A stretch of DNA of 64,000 nt from Ponticaulis sp. (lineage in GTDB: Bacteria; Pseudomonadota; Alphaproteobacteria; Caulobacterales; Hyphomonadaceae): NCBI GenBank assembly GCA_002692725.1, contig NZLU01000046.1:248001-312000 (forward strand). Direction: 5' to 3'. Every line of letters begins with the position of its first letter. The first letter of the stretch is position 1. Positions 10,904 to 20,876 of this stretch are shown piece after piece. The position numbers were made by a program, and so were the translations under genes. A model generated the notes under the pieces. The model had not been told where the DNA came from, did no database searches, and worked only from the letters and a program-made list of their open reading frames with translations.

Positions 10904-12318
10904 AACACAAAATAGCTTTAGGTCTCTTGTCGACCTGCAGCCTATTGACAGCAGGCTGCACAATCACTCCTGAAACAATAGACGTCGAAAGATCTCTTCC
11001 GAACGCCTATCAGAACCAACCGGCACTGAATACGAGTGCGGAAATGACGGGCGAATGGTGGCTCGGATTTGAAGATGAAACGCTGACTGGCCTTATCGAG
11101 AGTGCACAATCAGAAAACCTGGATGTTCTGGAGTCGCTATCGCAGCTAAAGGCGACCTACGAACTGACGCGTGCTGTTCGGTCTGACCTCTTCCCAACCA
11201 TTGATGGTTTTTTAGATCAAAGAATTGGCGGTGTTCTGACATCCGGAATTGATGCGAATTACACGGGTTCAACCGGTGCAGGATTGACGTTCGATCCGGA
11301 CATCACGGGCCGTATCAAGAACCGCATCGCTGCTGCGGACTCCGATTATGTCGCTTCTGAACTGGGTGTAGCGAATCTGAAGCGGTTGATCGCAGAAGCC
11401 GTCGCACTCCAGTATATCGAACTTCGCCGCGCTGAAGCGCGTCTTGCTTTGCTCGAATCGACGCTGGACCTGCAACAGCAGACAATCGAAATTTCTGAAG
11501 CCCGATTTGAAGCCGGTCTGTCTCCAAAACTGAACGTTGATCGAACGCGAGCCGACCTTGCACGTACCCTATCGCAACAAGGGACTTTGATCTCAAGCCG
11601 GGAGCGCGCAGCCTATTCTCTCGCCGTTCTGACTGGAAATCTGCCAGGAAGTCTCGCGCTTAGTGAAACAGTATCAGACGATATTCCTGAATTCATCCTT
11701 GGACCAAATCTGGCGGTGCCAGCCGACCTGGTCCGCCGCCGTCCCGACGTCCGTGCGGCAGAAACCCGTCTTCAGTCTGAATTGATCCGCATCAGCATTG
11801 AAAAAGCAGATTTATTGCCCTCATTGCGACTGCCGGGACAATTATCGGCAGGCTTTGGCGATGTGTCAGGCTCTGGCGATGAGATTGCGTTCAGCTTGTC
11901 AGCCCTTGTCGACATTCCCTTGTTCGATTTTGGGCGACGTCAGGCGGAAGTCGATGCGCAGCGGGCACGAGCAGAAAGTGCCGCATTTGCCTATCGGGCG
12001 AGTGTGCTGAACGCCCTGCAAGAGGTCGAATCGGCGCTGTCGCAAATCGAAGCCATTCAGTGGAGCCTCGAGCAACAAATGGAATCGGTGCGAGCAAGTG
12101 AGTCTGCCTACGAACAGCTGGACGCGCTCTATCGCGAAGGTCTCGCAACATTCACGGACGTTCTTGATACCCAGCGCCAGCTGATTTCCGGTCGTGAAGC
12201 CATCGTACAGACAGAGGCCAACCTCGCCATCGCCATCATTTCACTCTATGCCGCACTCGATGCAGGCTGTGATGACGTGGAACTCACAGCCTGTGTATCC
12301 TCGCCCGCAGCGAACTAA
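10900..12318 (+). CDS. efflux outer-membrane factor (TolC/NodT family lipoprotein)
   Basis: 472 residues from a GTG that overlaps the permease stop by 4 bases. The signal peptide ends in a lipobox, LTAGC with C20, as in OprM/NodT proteins. Two repeated outer-membrane-efflux domains follow. The typical ADLVRRRPDVRAAE motif lies near residue 270, and the LYREGLATFTDVLDTQRQL segment is in the second repeat. It forms the outer-membrane exit duct for the RND pump encoded immediately upstream. The 3' end overlaps the convergent acyl-CoA ligase gene by 4 bases, leaving no room for a separate terminator. Confidence 0.94.
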   Translation: MKHKIALGLLSTCSLLTAGCTITPETIDVERSLPNAYQNQPALNTSAEMTGEWWLGFEDETLTGLIESAQSENLDVLESLSQLKATYELTRAVRSDLFPTIDGFLDQRIGGVLTSGIDANYTGSTGAGLTFDPDITGRIKNRIAAADSDYVASELGVANLKRLIAEAVALQYIELRRAEARLALLESTLDLQQQTIEISEARFEAGLSPKLNVDRTRADLARTLSQQGTLISSRERAAYSLAVLTGNLPGSLALSETVSDDIPEFILGPNLAVPADLVRRRPDVRAAETRLQSELIRISIEKADLLPSLRLPGQLSAGFGDVSGSGDEIAFSLSALVDIPLFDFGRRQAEVDAQRARAESAAFAYRASVLNALQEVESALSQIEAIQWSLEQQMESVRASESAYEQLDALYREGLATFTDVLDTQRQLISGREAIVQTEANLAIAIISLYAALDAGCDDVELTACVSSPAAN

Positions 12319-14081
12319 GCTTCCTGCTGATCCAGGAACCGACTGCGAAGTTCCGGCTTCAGTATCTTACCATTTGCATTTCGGGGTAATGGCTCAGTCT
12401 GGAACTGGACGTGTTTAGGTATCTTGTAAGCAGCGATTTTGTCAGCCAAAAACGCCCGGACCTCGCTTTCAGTCGCAGTTTTTCCAGGCTTTAACTGGAC
12501 CACTGCCCCGACCTCTTCACCGAGGATCTTGTGAGGTATGCCAACGATGGCTGCATCCATGATCGCGGGGTGTTCGTAGAGAATATTCTCGACTTCAACA
12601 CAGTAGATATTTTCACCACCCCGGATCAGCATGTCTTTTGCCCGGTCCACCAGATAGAGATATCCTTCATCGTCGAGCCGCGCGAGATCGCCTGTCACCA
12701 CCCAGCCATCTTTGAACGTTTCGGCGGTTGCTTCAGGACGCCTCCAGTATTCCTTGGCGTTGGACGGTCCAAAGCACCATAATTCTCCCACTTCCCCGGG
12801 TGGCAAGGTCGATCCATCCGGCCCCACTATTTTGAACTTCATGGCCAGTCCAGGCAGGCCGGCACTTTGCGGTTTGGCGATATAATCCTCAGCCAGATTG
12901 ACCGAAGCCGTTGCGCAAGTCTCCGTCATGCCCCAGCCATTCGCTGCGACCGCTTCCGGGAAACGTCCCTTGATAGTCGAGACGAGTTCCGGTGCGGATG
13001 GCGCACCGCCATAAGAGATTGCTTCGACTGAAGACAAATCATACTTTTCGCGATCAGGATGCTCGAGCACCTGCCATGCAATGGCCGGAACGCCACCAAA
13101 TACGGTGATCTTTTCGCGCTCAATGATCGGAAGCGCTTCACCCGCATCCCATTTGTACATGGTCACGACCTTCTGGCCATTGTGCAAGGTCGGCACGAGA
13201 ACCGCGAAGGCGCCTGTCACATGGAAAAACGGCACCGATAAGAGATTGGCTTTCTGCGGCTCATCGGGACCATTTACGGGAACAGCTTCACCCCGGCGCA
13301 AATAAGCGCGCGCCTGATTGCCGAGTGAGTTGAACATATTGGAGACAATCGCCCGGTGCGTCGCCAGAACGCCTTTGGGTTTTCCGGTTGTCCCCGAAGA
13401 GTACATCATCGTGGCGTCATCATCCGGCGACAGTTCTGCATCGGGTAGACCAACGTCCTTCAATGCCGGCCAGGACTGCGCCGGGCCAATCAGGCTTTCC
13501 AAAGTCGTCACATGTGACTGAGGATAATCCTTCTCAGCTCGAGCTATAATGACGTCCTTAAGTTCGGGCAGATTGGTAAGGTGTGATTCGATACGCTCAA
13601 ATATTTCCGGATCAAAGATCGCAAGTCTCGCGCCTGAATTTTCCAATCCGTATTCAAGCTCATCTCCCTTCCACCACGAATTCAGCGGTGTCGCGATCAG
13701 CCCGCAGGTCAGACACGCCCAGAACGCGACCGACCATTGCGGATAATTTCGCATGGAAATCGCGACCCGGTCGCCCTTCTTGAGATCATATTGGTTCAGC
13801 AATGCGTGTGCGAGATGCGCAACAGCCCTGGCGTGAACCTCAAAGGTCACTCGCTCATCTTCGAACACCAGCATATCTCGCGGTGCCCAGGTCTCTGATC
13901 CATGAAGAAATAGGGATCGAAGTTCGGGATAAGCGTTTTTATAGACCGGAACCGTCACACCCCGGATGACCGCTTCCTCAAGCTCCAGAATGGATCCGGC
14001 ACTGGTCAAAGCTGCATTTGCGTCTTCAACACTCATCGCCGGCCAGCCCTCAGGCAGCTCAGCTGCTGGTTTCGCGTCCAA
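12315..14081 (-). CDS. class I adenylate-forming enzyme, acyl-CoA synthetase
   Basis: 588 residues of the AMP-binding (ANL) superfamily. Visible motifs are the phosphate-binding loop YSSGTTGKPKG (about 228-237), the GWGMTETCA motif, the TGDLARLDDEGYLYLVDR hinge region and the C-terminal PRNANGKILK with the catalytic lysine. It probably activates a fatty or aromatic acid to its CoA thioester via an acyl-adenylate, in the cytoplasm. The substrate cannot be read from the sequence; the overall pattern is most like medium/long-chain fatty-acid CoA ligases. It is transcribed alone from the 105-base gap 14082-14186 that separates it from dxs. Confidence 0.92.
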   Translation of the reverse strand: MDAKPAAELPEGWPAMSVEDANAALTSAGSILELEEAVIRGVTVPVYKNAYPELRSLFLHGSETWAPRDMLVFEDERVTFEVHARAVAHLAHALLNQYDLKKGDRVAISMRNYPQWSVAFWACLTCGLIATPLNSWWKGDELEYGLENSGARLAIFDPEIFERIESHLTNLPELKDVIIARAEKDYPQSHVTTLESLIGPAQSWPALKDVGLPDAELSPDDDATMMYSSGTTGKPKGVLATHRAIVSNMFNSLGNQARAYLRRGEAVPVNGPDEPQKANLLSVPFFHVTGAFAVLVPTLHNGQKVVTMYKWDAGEALPIIEREKITVFGGVPAIAWQVLEHPDREKYDLSSVEAISYGGAPSAPELVSTIKGRFPEAVAANGWGMTETCATASVNLAEDYIAKPQSAGLPGLAMKFKIVGPDGSTLPPGEVGELWCFGPSNAKEYWRRPEATAETFKDGWVVTGDLARLDDEGYLYLVDRAKDMLIRGGENIYCVEVENILYEHPAIMDAAIVGIPHKILGEEVGAVVQLKPGKTATESEVRAFLADKIAAYKIPKHVQFQTEPLPRNANGKILKPELRSRFLDQQEA

Positions 14082-14186
14082 TTTTTTCTCCCAAAGACTT
14101 TATATCGTTTTGGGGAGTGTCATGCGTACGCCCGGTTTGAACAAGTGCCAAACAGGTTCAGAATTTGAAAAAAGTGCAGCGCAGAC

Positions 14187-16097
14187 TTACACGACAGCCA
14201 GCTTCAGCGCTTCAACATCTCCACGCCCCAACGCGGAAATACACGTCGAAGCAATATGTTGGGCGCTGAGACCCGCCTGTTCGTACATGATTTCAGGCTT
14301 ATCCTGATCGATGAAAACGTCGGGAAGCGTCATGGTCCGAATACGCAAACCACGGTCAAGTCGTCCCGTTTCTGCCAAATGGTGAAGTGTAAAAGCGCCA
14401 AATCCTCCGACACTGCCTTCTTCGACCGTGATCAGCACTTCATGATGATCGGCCAGCTGTCGGATCAAATCATGATCAAGTGGTTTGGCGAATCGTGCAT
14501 CAGCGACCGTCGTCGACAACCCCTGCGCTGCGAGCATCTCAGCAGCTTTGAGGCTCTCCTGAAGGCGCGTTCCATAAGAAAGAATCGCAATACTTCCGCC
14601 ATCGCGAACAATACGTCCTTTACCGATCTCCAGCGGTGTCAGTATTTCAGGCATCTCCACGCCAACACCTTCGCCACGTGGATACCGGAAGGCTGAAGGC
14701 CGGTCATCGACCTCATTGGCGGTCAGAATCATCCGCGCGAGTTCCAGCTCGTCAGACGCAGCCATGCAAACCATATCCGGAAGATTCCCCAGATACGCAA
14801 CGTCAAAACTTCCTGCATGAGTTGGCCCGTCCGCACCCACAAGCCCTGCCCGGTCGATCGCAAAACGAACAGGGAGCTTCTGGATCGCGACGTCGTGGAC
14901 GACCTGGTCATAAGCGCGTTGCAGGAAGGTCGAATAGATTGCCGCATAAGGCCGGAAACCATCTGCAGCCAGACCTGCGGCAAAGGTAACAGCATGTTGC
15001 TCAGCAATACCCACGTCGAATGTTCGGTCAGGGAAAGCTTCCGAAAAGGTAGAAACGCCCGTTCCGGACGGCATAGCCGCAGTTACAGCGACAATCTTTT
15101 CGTCATCGCGCGCCAGATTCGTCAGCGTCTCGCCAAACACTTTTGTGTATGACGGAGCATTGGAAACGGACTTCTTCTGCTCTCCGGTGATGACATTGAA
15201 CTTCGAAACGCCATGATACTTGTCTGACGCGTTCTCAGCGGGCTCATAGCCCTTCCCTTTTTGGGTTACGGCGTGAACGAGAACGGGTCCGTCAAGGCTG
15301 TCCCGAATGTTTTCCAGCACAGGAACGAGTACGTCCAGATCGTGACCATCAATAGGGCCAACATAATAGAATCCGAGTTCTTCGAACAGGGTGCCGCCCA
15401 TGGCAAAGCCGCGAGCATACTCTTCCATTTTTTTGACTGGCTTTTCGAGACCGATTGGTCCGACAATTTTTTTGCCCAGCTTTCGAAGTGACCGATAGGG
15501 TTTGCCTGACACAAGTTTGGACAGGTAATGGCTCATTGCGCCAACCGGCGGCGCAATCGACATGTCATTATCGTTCAGAATAACGATCAGTTTTTTGTCG
15601 AGCGCACCCGCATTATTCATGGCCTCATAAGCCATGCCGGCCGAGAGCGCACCGTCTCCGATTACGCAAATCGCATGATCATTCCGGCCATCGAGATCGC
15701 TGGCGACGGCGAATCCCAGCCCTGCAGAGATTGATGTTGAGGCGTGTGCAGCACCGAAAGGATCGTACTCACTTTCTGCGCGTTTGGTGAAGCCAGAGAG
15801 GCCACCACCCTGTCTCAAGGTGCGAATCCTGTCCCGACGCCCCGTCAGTACCTTATGCGGATAGCATTGGTGTCCAACATCGAAGATCAGCTTGTCCTGA
15901 GGTGTATTGAACACGTGATGAATCGCGACGGTCAGCTCAACCACGCCCAATCCGGCACCCAAATGCCCACCCGTCACAGACACAGCATCAATAACCTCAG
16001 CGCGCAATTCGTCCGAGATGTGCTTCAGCTCTGCGCGTGACTTCGACCGCAAATCAGAAGGCAAGTTGATGTCGTCCAAATGTGGGGTGTCTACCAT
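14187..16097 (-). CDS. dxs: 1-deoxy-D-xylulose-5-phosphate synthase
   Basis: About 636 residues. This thiamine-diphosphate enzyme condenses pyruvate and glyceraldehyde-3-phosphate, the first step of the MEP isoprenoid pathway. It shows the transketolase-type [16 protein letters not shown] thiamine-binding motif, the [15 protein letters not shown] segment, the pyrimidine-binding block with [15 protein letters not shown], and a C-terminal transketolase domain. Three starts are possible: GTG 16133, ATG 16106 and ATG 16097. I prefer 16097 because GGATGAG precedes it and family members begin near DTP-LLD. It lies just after ispA in the same direction, so two isoprenoid genes are grouped as in many alphaproteobacteria. 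Confidence 0.95.
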   Translation of the reverse strand: MVDTPHLDDINLPSDLRSKSRAELKHISDELRAEVIDAVSVTGGHLGAGLGVVELTVAIHHVFNTPQDKLIFDVGHQCYPHKVLTGRRDRIRTLRQGGGLSGFTKRAESEYDPFGAAHASTSISAGLGFAVASDLDGRNDHAICVIGDGALSAGMAYEAMNNAGALDKKLIVILNDNDMSIAPPVGAMSHYLSKLVSGKPYRSLRKLGKKIVGPIGLEKPVKKMEEYARGFAMGGTLFEELGFYYVGPIDGHDLDVLVPVLENIRDSLDGPVLVHAVTQKGKGYEPAENASDKYHGVSKFNVITGEQKKSVSNAPSYTKVFGETLTNLARDDEKIVAVTAAMPSGTGVSTFSEAFPDRTFDVGIAEQHAVTFAAGLAADGFRPYAAIYSTFLQRAYDQVVHDVAIQKLPVRFAIDRAGLVGADGPTHAGSFDVAYLGNLPDMVCMAASDELELARMILTANEVDDRPSAFRYPRGEGVGVEMPEILTPLEIGKGRIVRDGGSIAILSYGTRLQESLKAAEMLAAQGLSTTVADARFAKPLDHDLIRQLADHHEVLITVEEGSVGGFGAFTLHHLAETGRLDRGLRIRTMTLPDVFIDQDKPEIMYEQAGLSAQHIASTCISALGRGDVEALKLAVV

Positions 16098-16136
16098 TTT
16101 ACTCATCCAGAATCGGCTTGCGCTTTGGCTCACCGC

Positions 16137-17045
16137 TTATTTTCGCCGGTCCAGTACAAAATCAACCGATTGAAGCAACAAATGGGCACGATTGCGGAAT
16201 ATAGCGAGGTGTTCTTTGGCTTGCGTGGCTAGAAGTCGCACTCTTTGGCGTGCCCCTTCAACGCCTAATAGCGATACAAAGTTCGCTTTGCCTGCTTCTG
16301 CGTCTTTTCCGGTATCTTTGCCCAGCGTTTCAACATCGCCTTCAACGTCCAGTAAGTCGTCTGAAATCTGGTAGGCCAGACCAAGGTCATGCGTGAAACC
16401 TTGAATTGCGTGACGCTCTGTCTCGTTTGCTCCACCCAGAATGCACGCCGCCTCTCCTGCATAGGCTATCAGCGCGCCCGTCTTAAGACGTTGCATACGG
16501 GTGATGGAGTTCAGATCCTGCCGAATATCACCTGACAGCATGTCGATCATCTGCCCGCCGACCATGCCTTGAGCCCCCGACGCGCGAGCCAGTTTTTCAA
16601 CCAGTTTACACCGGATATGTCCATCGGCATGCGTGTCTCTATCGGCCAGAATTTCGAATGCCAGGGTCAAGAGCGCATCACCGGCGAGGACTGCGGTGGC
16701 TTCGTCAAAATGCTTATGAACGGTTGGCTGCCCGCGACGAAAATCGTCATCATCCATACACGGCAAATCGTCATGTATCAGCGAGTAGGTATGCACGCAT
16801 TCCAGCGCAGCAGCAGTTCTGAGCAGTGAGGTCTCGGGCGCGTCAAACAATGTTCCGAGTTGCAGAACATAAAACGGCCGCAACCGCTTTCCGGTCGCCA
16901 GAGCAGCATAACGCATTGCCCGCATGAGTTGCGCTTCGGGACCTTCGGCTGGCGCGATCAAACGGTCCAGCACAACAGTAACCCGGTCTGCGACCTCATT
17001 CAGATGTGTTTCGAAGTCTGTCAAACTGCCCTCGACGTCATCCAT
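16137..17045 (-). CDS. ispA: farnesyl/geranyl diphosphate synthase (polyprenyl synthetase)
   Basis: About 302 residues, a trans-prenyltransferase. The first aspartate-rich motif is in [13 protein letters not shown] and the second in [19 protein letters not shown] is the substrate-binding segment. It adds isopentenyl diphosphate to allylic diphosphates to make farnesyl diphosphate for ubiquinone, hopanoid and undecaprenyl synthesis. The reading frame extends upstream to 17102, inside xseB. The ATG at 17045, overlapping the xseB stop by 8 bases, is the usual arrangement (the ATG at 17051 is also possible). It is the middle gene of xseB-ispA-dxs. Confidence 0.93.
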   Translation of the reverse strand: MDDVEGSLTDFETHLNEVADRVTVVLDRLIAPAEGPEAQLMRAMRYAALATGKRLRPFYVLQLGTLFDAPETSLLRTAAALECVHTYSLIHDDLPCMDDDDFRRGQPTVHKHFDEATAVLAGDALLTLAFEILADRDTHADGHIRCKLVEKLARASGAQGMVGGQMIDMLSGDIRQDLNSITRMQRLKTGALIAYAGEAACILGGANETERHAIQGFTHDLGLAYQISDDLLDVEGDVETLGKDTGKDAEAGKANFVSLLGVEGARQRVRLLATQAKEHLAIFRNRAHLLLQSVDFVLDRRK

Positions 17046-17283
17046 CGACATCAACCGGACGAGCTTCTGCTTCGCCATCCTGGTTGAGCACGATCTGCTC
17101 AACCTTCAACTGAGCGTGTCTCAGCTTGGCCTGACAATGAGACTTCAGGCTGGCGCCTCTTTCATAGATCTGGATCGACTCTTCCAGAGGAACGTCCCCA
17201 CTTTCGAGCTTCTCGACAATGGATTCGAGCTCTTTCAGAGCATCTTCAAAACTCAGGCTTTCAACAGGTGTCGCATCAACCAT
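17038..17283 (-). CDS. xseB: exodeoxyribonuclease VII small subunit
   Basis: 81 residues from the ATG at 17283, which has AAGGGA upstream; the longer frame to 17331 has no support. It shows the family pattern [27 protein letters not shown] followed by [19 protein letters not shown], a short helical hairpin. It is the small subunit of exonuclease VII, which degrades single-stranded DNA with the XseA subunit; xseA is not in this window. It is translationally coupled to ispA, a conserved pairing. Confidence 0.95.
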   Translation of the reverse strand: MVDATPVESLSFEDALKELESIVEKLESGDVPLEESIQIYERGASLKSHCQAKLRHAQLKVEQIVLNQDGEAEARPVDVDG

Positions 17284-17327
17284 TTCATTTCCCTTTGGCG
17301 CGACCATAGAAGCGCAGCACACGGAAC

Positions 17328-17972
17328 TCAATCGTCTGTTTCAGACTTCTGCGTCCCGGGTCGATACTCATACACACGATAAGACCAATACGCGTCCCCA
17401 CCGTCATATACGCAGGCCCACCCGCGTGCCTTGAGACGTGGTCTCAACATGCGGTTAAACCATCCATGAGCGGCCAGATAGACCTTGCCCTTCTGGGCCC
17501 GGTCAACAAGATAATCGGCGGCGCGTTCCGCTCGTGCTTCAGCGTCACGGATGCCCTCGCCGTCCAGTTTATGCCCTCTGAGCCATGCAGCGCGTGCGAT
17601 TACATTCCAGGTCTTGGGAAGAAAACGAATACGCTCCCAGGTAGGAGGCGGTAGATTGGCTTCCCAGAACAGCTCGCTTGATTCTATCTCTGCCCAGGGC
17701 GCTGCAAATTGAGCCGTTTCAAGAGCCCGTGGGCGACTGGAAGCCAATACAGTCTCGCTGTCCCGAACAATCTGCTTCAACGCATCGGGCGCCGACTGCC
17801 CCTCCGCAAGGCTGCCTGCTTCGTAACGAGCCCACCAATCTTTATACTCCTGCCATGAAAGGCGCGGACCTTTCTTGCGATCAAGCGCAGGGCGACCGTG
17901 GCGAGAAATAATGATTGGTCCAACCCGATCAGCAGATCGAGATGCAGGCGTGTTTGATTTTTCGTCAGACAT
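17328..17972 (-). CDS. histidine phosphatase family protein
   Basis: About 214 residues from the ATG at 17972; upstream starts at 17996, 18023 (ATG) and 18035 (GTG) stay in frame and cannot be excluded. It belongs to the phosphoglycerate-mutase-like histidine phosphatase superfamily. The catalytic RHG is in IIISRHGRP near the N-terminus, the SSRPRALETAQ block follows, and the second catalytic histidine is in LAAHGWFNR. The substrate is not known. It sits just upstream of xseB-ispA-dxs in the same direction, with a 44-base gap to xseB. Confidence 0.82.
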   Translation of the reverse strand: MSDEKSNTPASRSADRVGPIIISRHGRPALDRKKGPRLSWQEYKDWWARYEAGSLAEGQSAPDALKQIVRDSETVLASSRPRALETAQFAAPWAEIESSELFWEANLPPPTWERIRFLPKTWNVIARAAWLRGHKLDGEGIRDAEARAERAADYLVDRAQKGKVYLAAHGWFNRMLRPRLKARGWACVYDGGDAYWSYRVYEYRPGTQKSETDD

Positions 17973-18104
17973 ATCAGTGAGAACGCTGTGACCCATACTA
18001 ATCAGGCCAGCTGGCCCCCGCATCGAATGTTTCACTGCGAGTGTTAACTCTGCAACCCGTCACAAACAAGACGAAGTTCAAGTCTGACGCCAATTCAATC
18101 CAGC

Positions 18105-19271
18105 TTAGCCATTTTCTGCAGGCGTTGAACCAGACGTGCTGTCGGGACGGACAGCGTATTTTGCTGCGTCGATAACACCTTTGATACGACCTGACAGGCT
18201 TATTTCGGCTGAACGGATCACCTCGTACCGGCGGCGCACCTGCCCCGCTAACCCACTGACCTTGGGAATGCCCGATGTTTCGAGCCCTTTCCAGACGAGC
18301 TGACCGGCCAGACCGAGACGCGAAACCGGTGCTGAACTTCGAATGGTCGCCCGAATGACCGGTAATTGGTAGCTGGAATAGTATTTCTTGTAGTGGCCTG
18401 CAGACACGCCGAGGTCATAATGGTTGAAACCGCGAGCAGACGCTTCCCGCATGATTTCCTGCTGAATCAGCAATCCGGGCGCATAAGAGGAATACTCCGG
18501 ATCATAAGCTGGAATCCATCCGTGAATCGTAGATCGGCAGGATAGATTAAACTCTGCTGCGACAAGTCGATTTTCGAACTTCAGCGTATGTAGAAACCCC
18601 TTGCAGGTTGGATCATCATGTTTCCAGAGTCTGTAAAGTAATTCACGCGACCAGTCCGGCCCGAGCACATCATGTCGCCCGGTATTTCGGTATTGTGCGC
18701 GCTTCCAAGTCATTAGTTGATGGAAATCCGCCTCAGATTGCGCGTCGAATTCGAATGTTAATTCACCAACTTCTCGTTCGACTTTACGGGCCAGCCTGCG
18801 CATTTTCTTTGCATGTTTCGGGAATTCTCTCTGCTGAAACTCAAAGACGTTTTCTGCGCCATTTGAGATATCCGCAATAAAGGCGCCATCAAATTCGGTT
18901 GCGAACTGATGCAAACGACAATGTGGGTCATAAACGCCTGTCATGCGCACATTGCTCAGCCCAGCCTGGCGCACGACTTCACGCAGGTCTAATTCAGCCC
19001 CTTCCGACATGATCGGGCCATGATAGTCACTGAATGGCGCACCGGCGGGGTCAGCAGACTTTCCGTTCACCTGAACAGGCCAGAAAAGATTAGGCTGCTC
19101 ATCCTCACCGGCAACGATCACCCAGATATCAGGTCGAACTTCCGAGACCATTTTGGTAAAGCCCGGACTGAAAAATGGGCTCCGATAGCCACCAAGACTG
19201 GTCCGAAGCTCGTCCCAGCGCGCAAGGTGTCTCTCCGACAGTTCATTGAATCGGCGTCGTTCACAGAACAT
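18105..19271 (-). CDS. GNAT-fold acetyltransferase, CelD/BcsL (FemAB-like) family
   Basis: 388 residues. The C-terminal half carries the double-GNAT features of the CelD/BcsL group: KRAQYRNTGRHDV, then FENRLVAAEFNLSCRSTIHGW, YDPEYSSYAPGLLI and HYDLGVSAGHYKKYYSS. In this family the fold transfers acyl groups to cell-surface polysaccharides. The N-terminal part is more variable. No polysaccharide operon adjoins it; the nearest sugar-nucleotide gene is about 20 kb away. It has no signal peptide, so it is likely cytosolic. The acceptor is unknown. Confidence 0.83.
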   Translation of the reverse strand: MFCERRRFNELSERHLARWDELRTSLGGYRSPFFSPGFTKMVSEVRPDIWVIVAGEDEQPNLFWPVQVNGKSADPAGAPFSDYHGPIMSEGAELDLREVVRQAGLSNVRMTGVYDPHCRLHQFATEFDGAFIADISNGAENVFEFQQREFPKHAKKMRRLARKVEREVGELTFEFDAQSEADFHQLMTWKRAQYRNTGRHDVLGPDWSRELLYRLWKHDDPTCKGFLHTLKFENRLVAAEFNLSCRSTIHGWIPAYDPEYSSYAPGLLIQQEIMREASARGFNHYDLGVSAGHYKKYYSSYQLPVIRATIRSSAPVSRLGLAGQLVWKGLETSGIPKVSGLAGQVRRRYEVIRSAEISLSGRIKGVIDAAKYAVRPDSTSGSTPAENG

Positions 19272-19333
19272 TGTATCACCCCTGTTTCAGGGCGATTTGT
19301 CTCACAAAGTGAATAACCAGACTTGAATCTGAC

Positions 19334-20179
19334 CTACAAACTTTTCCAGACCCGGCCTTGTGGACAGCCTGATTCGTAACGGCCACAGAAATTCAGAGTG
19401 AACAGAACTGTGTCTGCGCGACCAATCAGGAGATCAAAGGGCACGTATCCAATACTCGCTTCATCACCCGGGCGAATATCCGGCTCACAGCCCGCTTTAT
19501 CGACCACGCCATTTTCATTCCTCGGACAATGCCCGGTCGGCGCACGACCATCCGTGGAGTTATCACGATTGTCGCCCATGAACAGGAAATGGCCTTCCGG
19601 CACTTTGAAAATCGGAGGGTCCCGATAATTGCCGAAGGGTAATTGATGGATCAGATAGGATTTACCTTCCGGCGTCGTCTCAAGCTTTTCATCAGCCGTG
19701 AACAAAACACCTTTTCGCGCCTCGTGATATTTCACTTCGCGCTGGGTTTCCTGATCCATGGGCTTGCCATTGATCACGACCCGGCCTCCGGCCATCTGAA
19801 CGGTGTCGCCCGGAAGACCGATCAGACGTTTGATCATCACTTTATCGGCGTGCGGATGCCGGAAAACAACGACATCACCCCGTTCAGGCTGGCTGGCAAA
19901 CAGACGTCCATCGCCCAAAGGCAGATACCGCCCCAGACCGAGCGGCACCGAGTGCTTGGAATAGCCATACGCAAATTTCGATACGGCAACCCGGTCACCA
20001 ACCTGAAGATTTGGCACCATGCTCTCACTCGGAATGGATCTCAATTCATAGATAAATAGCGAGAAAAAGAACCAGACAGGCAGGAAAATCAGAATCGTAA
20101 CGACCAGCTCTTTGACTTCATGAAAGAATTTGTCTTTCAGGTCCGCAGGCTCTTTTGTTTCTTCCGAAATATCATTCAT
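19334..20179 (-). CDS. lepB: signal peptidase I
   Basis: 281 residues. One N-terminal transmembrane segment (about 24-46) is followed by the catalytic serine in IPSESMVPNL (S53) and the general base lysine in VMIKRLIGLPGD (K117). Box E, GDNRDNSTDGR, is also present. The enzyme cleaves signal peptides of secreted proteins on the periplasmic face of the inner membrane, including the many Sec- and Tat-exported proteins encoded in this window. The start overlaps the stop of the YbjQ-like gene by 4 bases. It stands apart from the rnc-era arrangement common elsewhere. Confidence 0.95.
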   Translation of the reverse strand: MNDISEETKEPADLKDKFFHEVKELVVTILIFLPVWFFFSLFIYELRSIPSESMVPNLQVGDRVAVSKFAYGYSKHSVPLGLGRYLPLGDGRLFASQPERGDVVVFRHPHADKVMIKRLIGLPGDTVQMAGGRVVINGKPMDQETQREVKYHEARKGVLFTADEKLETTPEGKSYLIHQLPFGNYRDPPIFKVPEGHFLFMGDNRDNSTDGRAPTGHCPRNENGVVDKAGCEPDIRPGDEASIGYVPFDLLIGRADTVLFTLNFCGRYESGCPQGRVWKSL

Positions 20180-20490
20180 TTCAAACGGACCGCCGTTCCA
20201 TAGGCGAGGATCTCAGACGATCCCTGCATAATAAGTGAAGTTGTGATTCGCATGCCAATGATGGCATCTGCTCCGAGGCGCATTGCGTCCTCAATCATAC
20301 GATCAAGCGCTTGTTCACGTGCCTCAGCCATGAGTTTTGTATACTCATCGACTTCGCCGCCAACCAATGTTCTAAGACCTGCAACGATGTCCCGGCCGAC
20401 AAAACGTGCGCGGACAACATTGCCTCTGACCAGTCCAAGAATTTCTGAAACTTCCCGGCCCGGCAGTGTCTCTGTTGTTGTCAGGATCAA
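20176..20490 (-). CDS. YbjQ family (heavy-metal-binding domain) protein
   Basis: About 104 residues of the YbjQ/DUF74 family, a small fold that assembles into pentamers; its function is not firmly known. Diagnostic stretches are MILTTTETLPG, GEVDEYTKLMAEAREQALDRM and LGADAIIGMRI. I place the start at the TTG at 20490, because GGAG lies 8 bases before it; the TTG at 20496 is possible but is only 2 bases from the same GGAG. It lies between a small membrane-protein frame (20493-20753) and lepB and is probably co-transcribed with both. Confidence 0.85.
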   Translation of the reverse strand: MILTTTETLPGREVSEILGLVRGNVVRARFVGRDIVAGLRTLVGGEVDEYTKLMAEAREQALDRMIEDAMRLGADAIIGMRITTSLIMQGSSEILAYGTAVRLK

Positions 20491-20492
20491 AC

Positions 20493-20753
20493 TCAACGCT
20501 CCACGTTTTTTGAGTAATAGTCGTCTTCTTTGTTATTCAGACGATCAACAATTACCTTAAACAGCAAGACTGCCATACCCAGACATCAACACACAGGCAA
20601 TAAAAGAGTCAGTGCGATACCTAGCCCTGCAGCGATATTCTGTCCCGACAGCAGTCCAAACACTTGCGCAAAAAACACGACGCCCCAGCCCAGAACGGGC
20701 AATCCGAGTAGAGTTATCCCGACCCAATACAGATTTTCGGTTTTTTTCGTCAT
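20493..20753 (-). pseudogene. small membrane protein gene interrupted by an in-frame TGA
   Basis: Reading from the ATG at 20753 gives MTKKTENLYWVGITLLGLPV and then a second hydrophobic stretch, ending at a TGA at codon 56 (bases 20586-20588). The same frame continues cleanly for 30 more codons: CLGMAVLLFKVIVDRLNNKE followed by DDYYSKNVER, ending at the TGA at 20493. The tail has the look of a conserved cytoplasmic end, with NNKEDDYYSKNV, and joins the YbjQ-like gene without a gap. The intact product would be 86 residues with two transmembrane helices. The gene is therefore probably broken by one base substitution, or the base is a sequencing error. I do not know the family's function. Confidence 0.6.
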
Positions 20754-20876
20754 GACGGAATAGAAAAACTGTCCCCATGGTCAAAACAAGGCGCAAAGAC
20801 GTGTACGGATACGTTTTTTGCGATAATCGAGCCATTCGATGGAAACACTTCAGTCAAATACAGAGTTTAGTGACCA

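Noticed and set aside
20557-20835. 92-codon frame on the minus strand
   Set aside because: The overlapping frame at 20493-20753 encodes a much more protein-like membrane sequence; this frame is arginine-rich and unpatterned.
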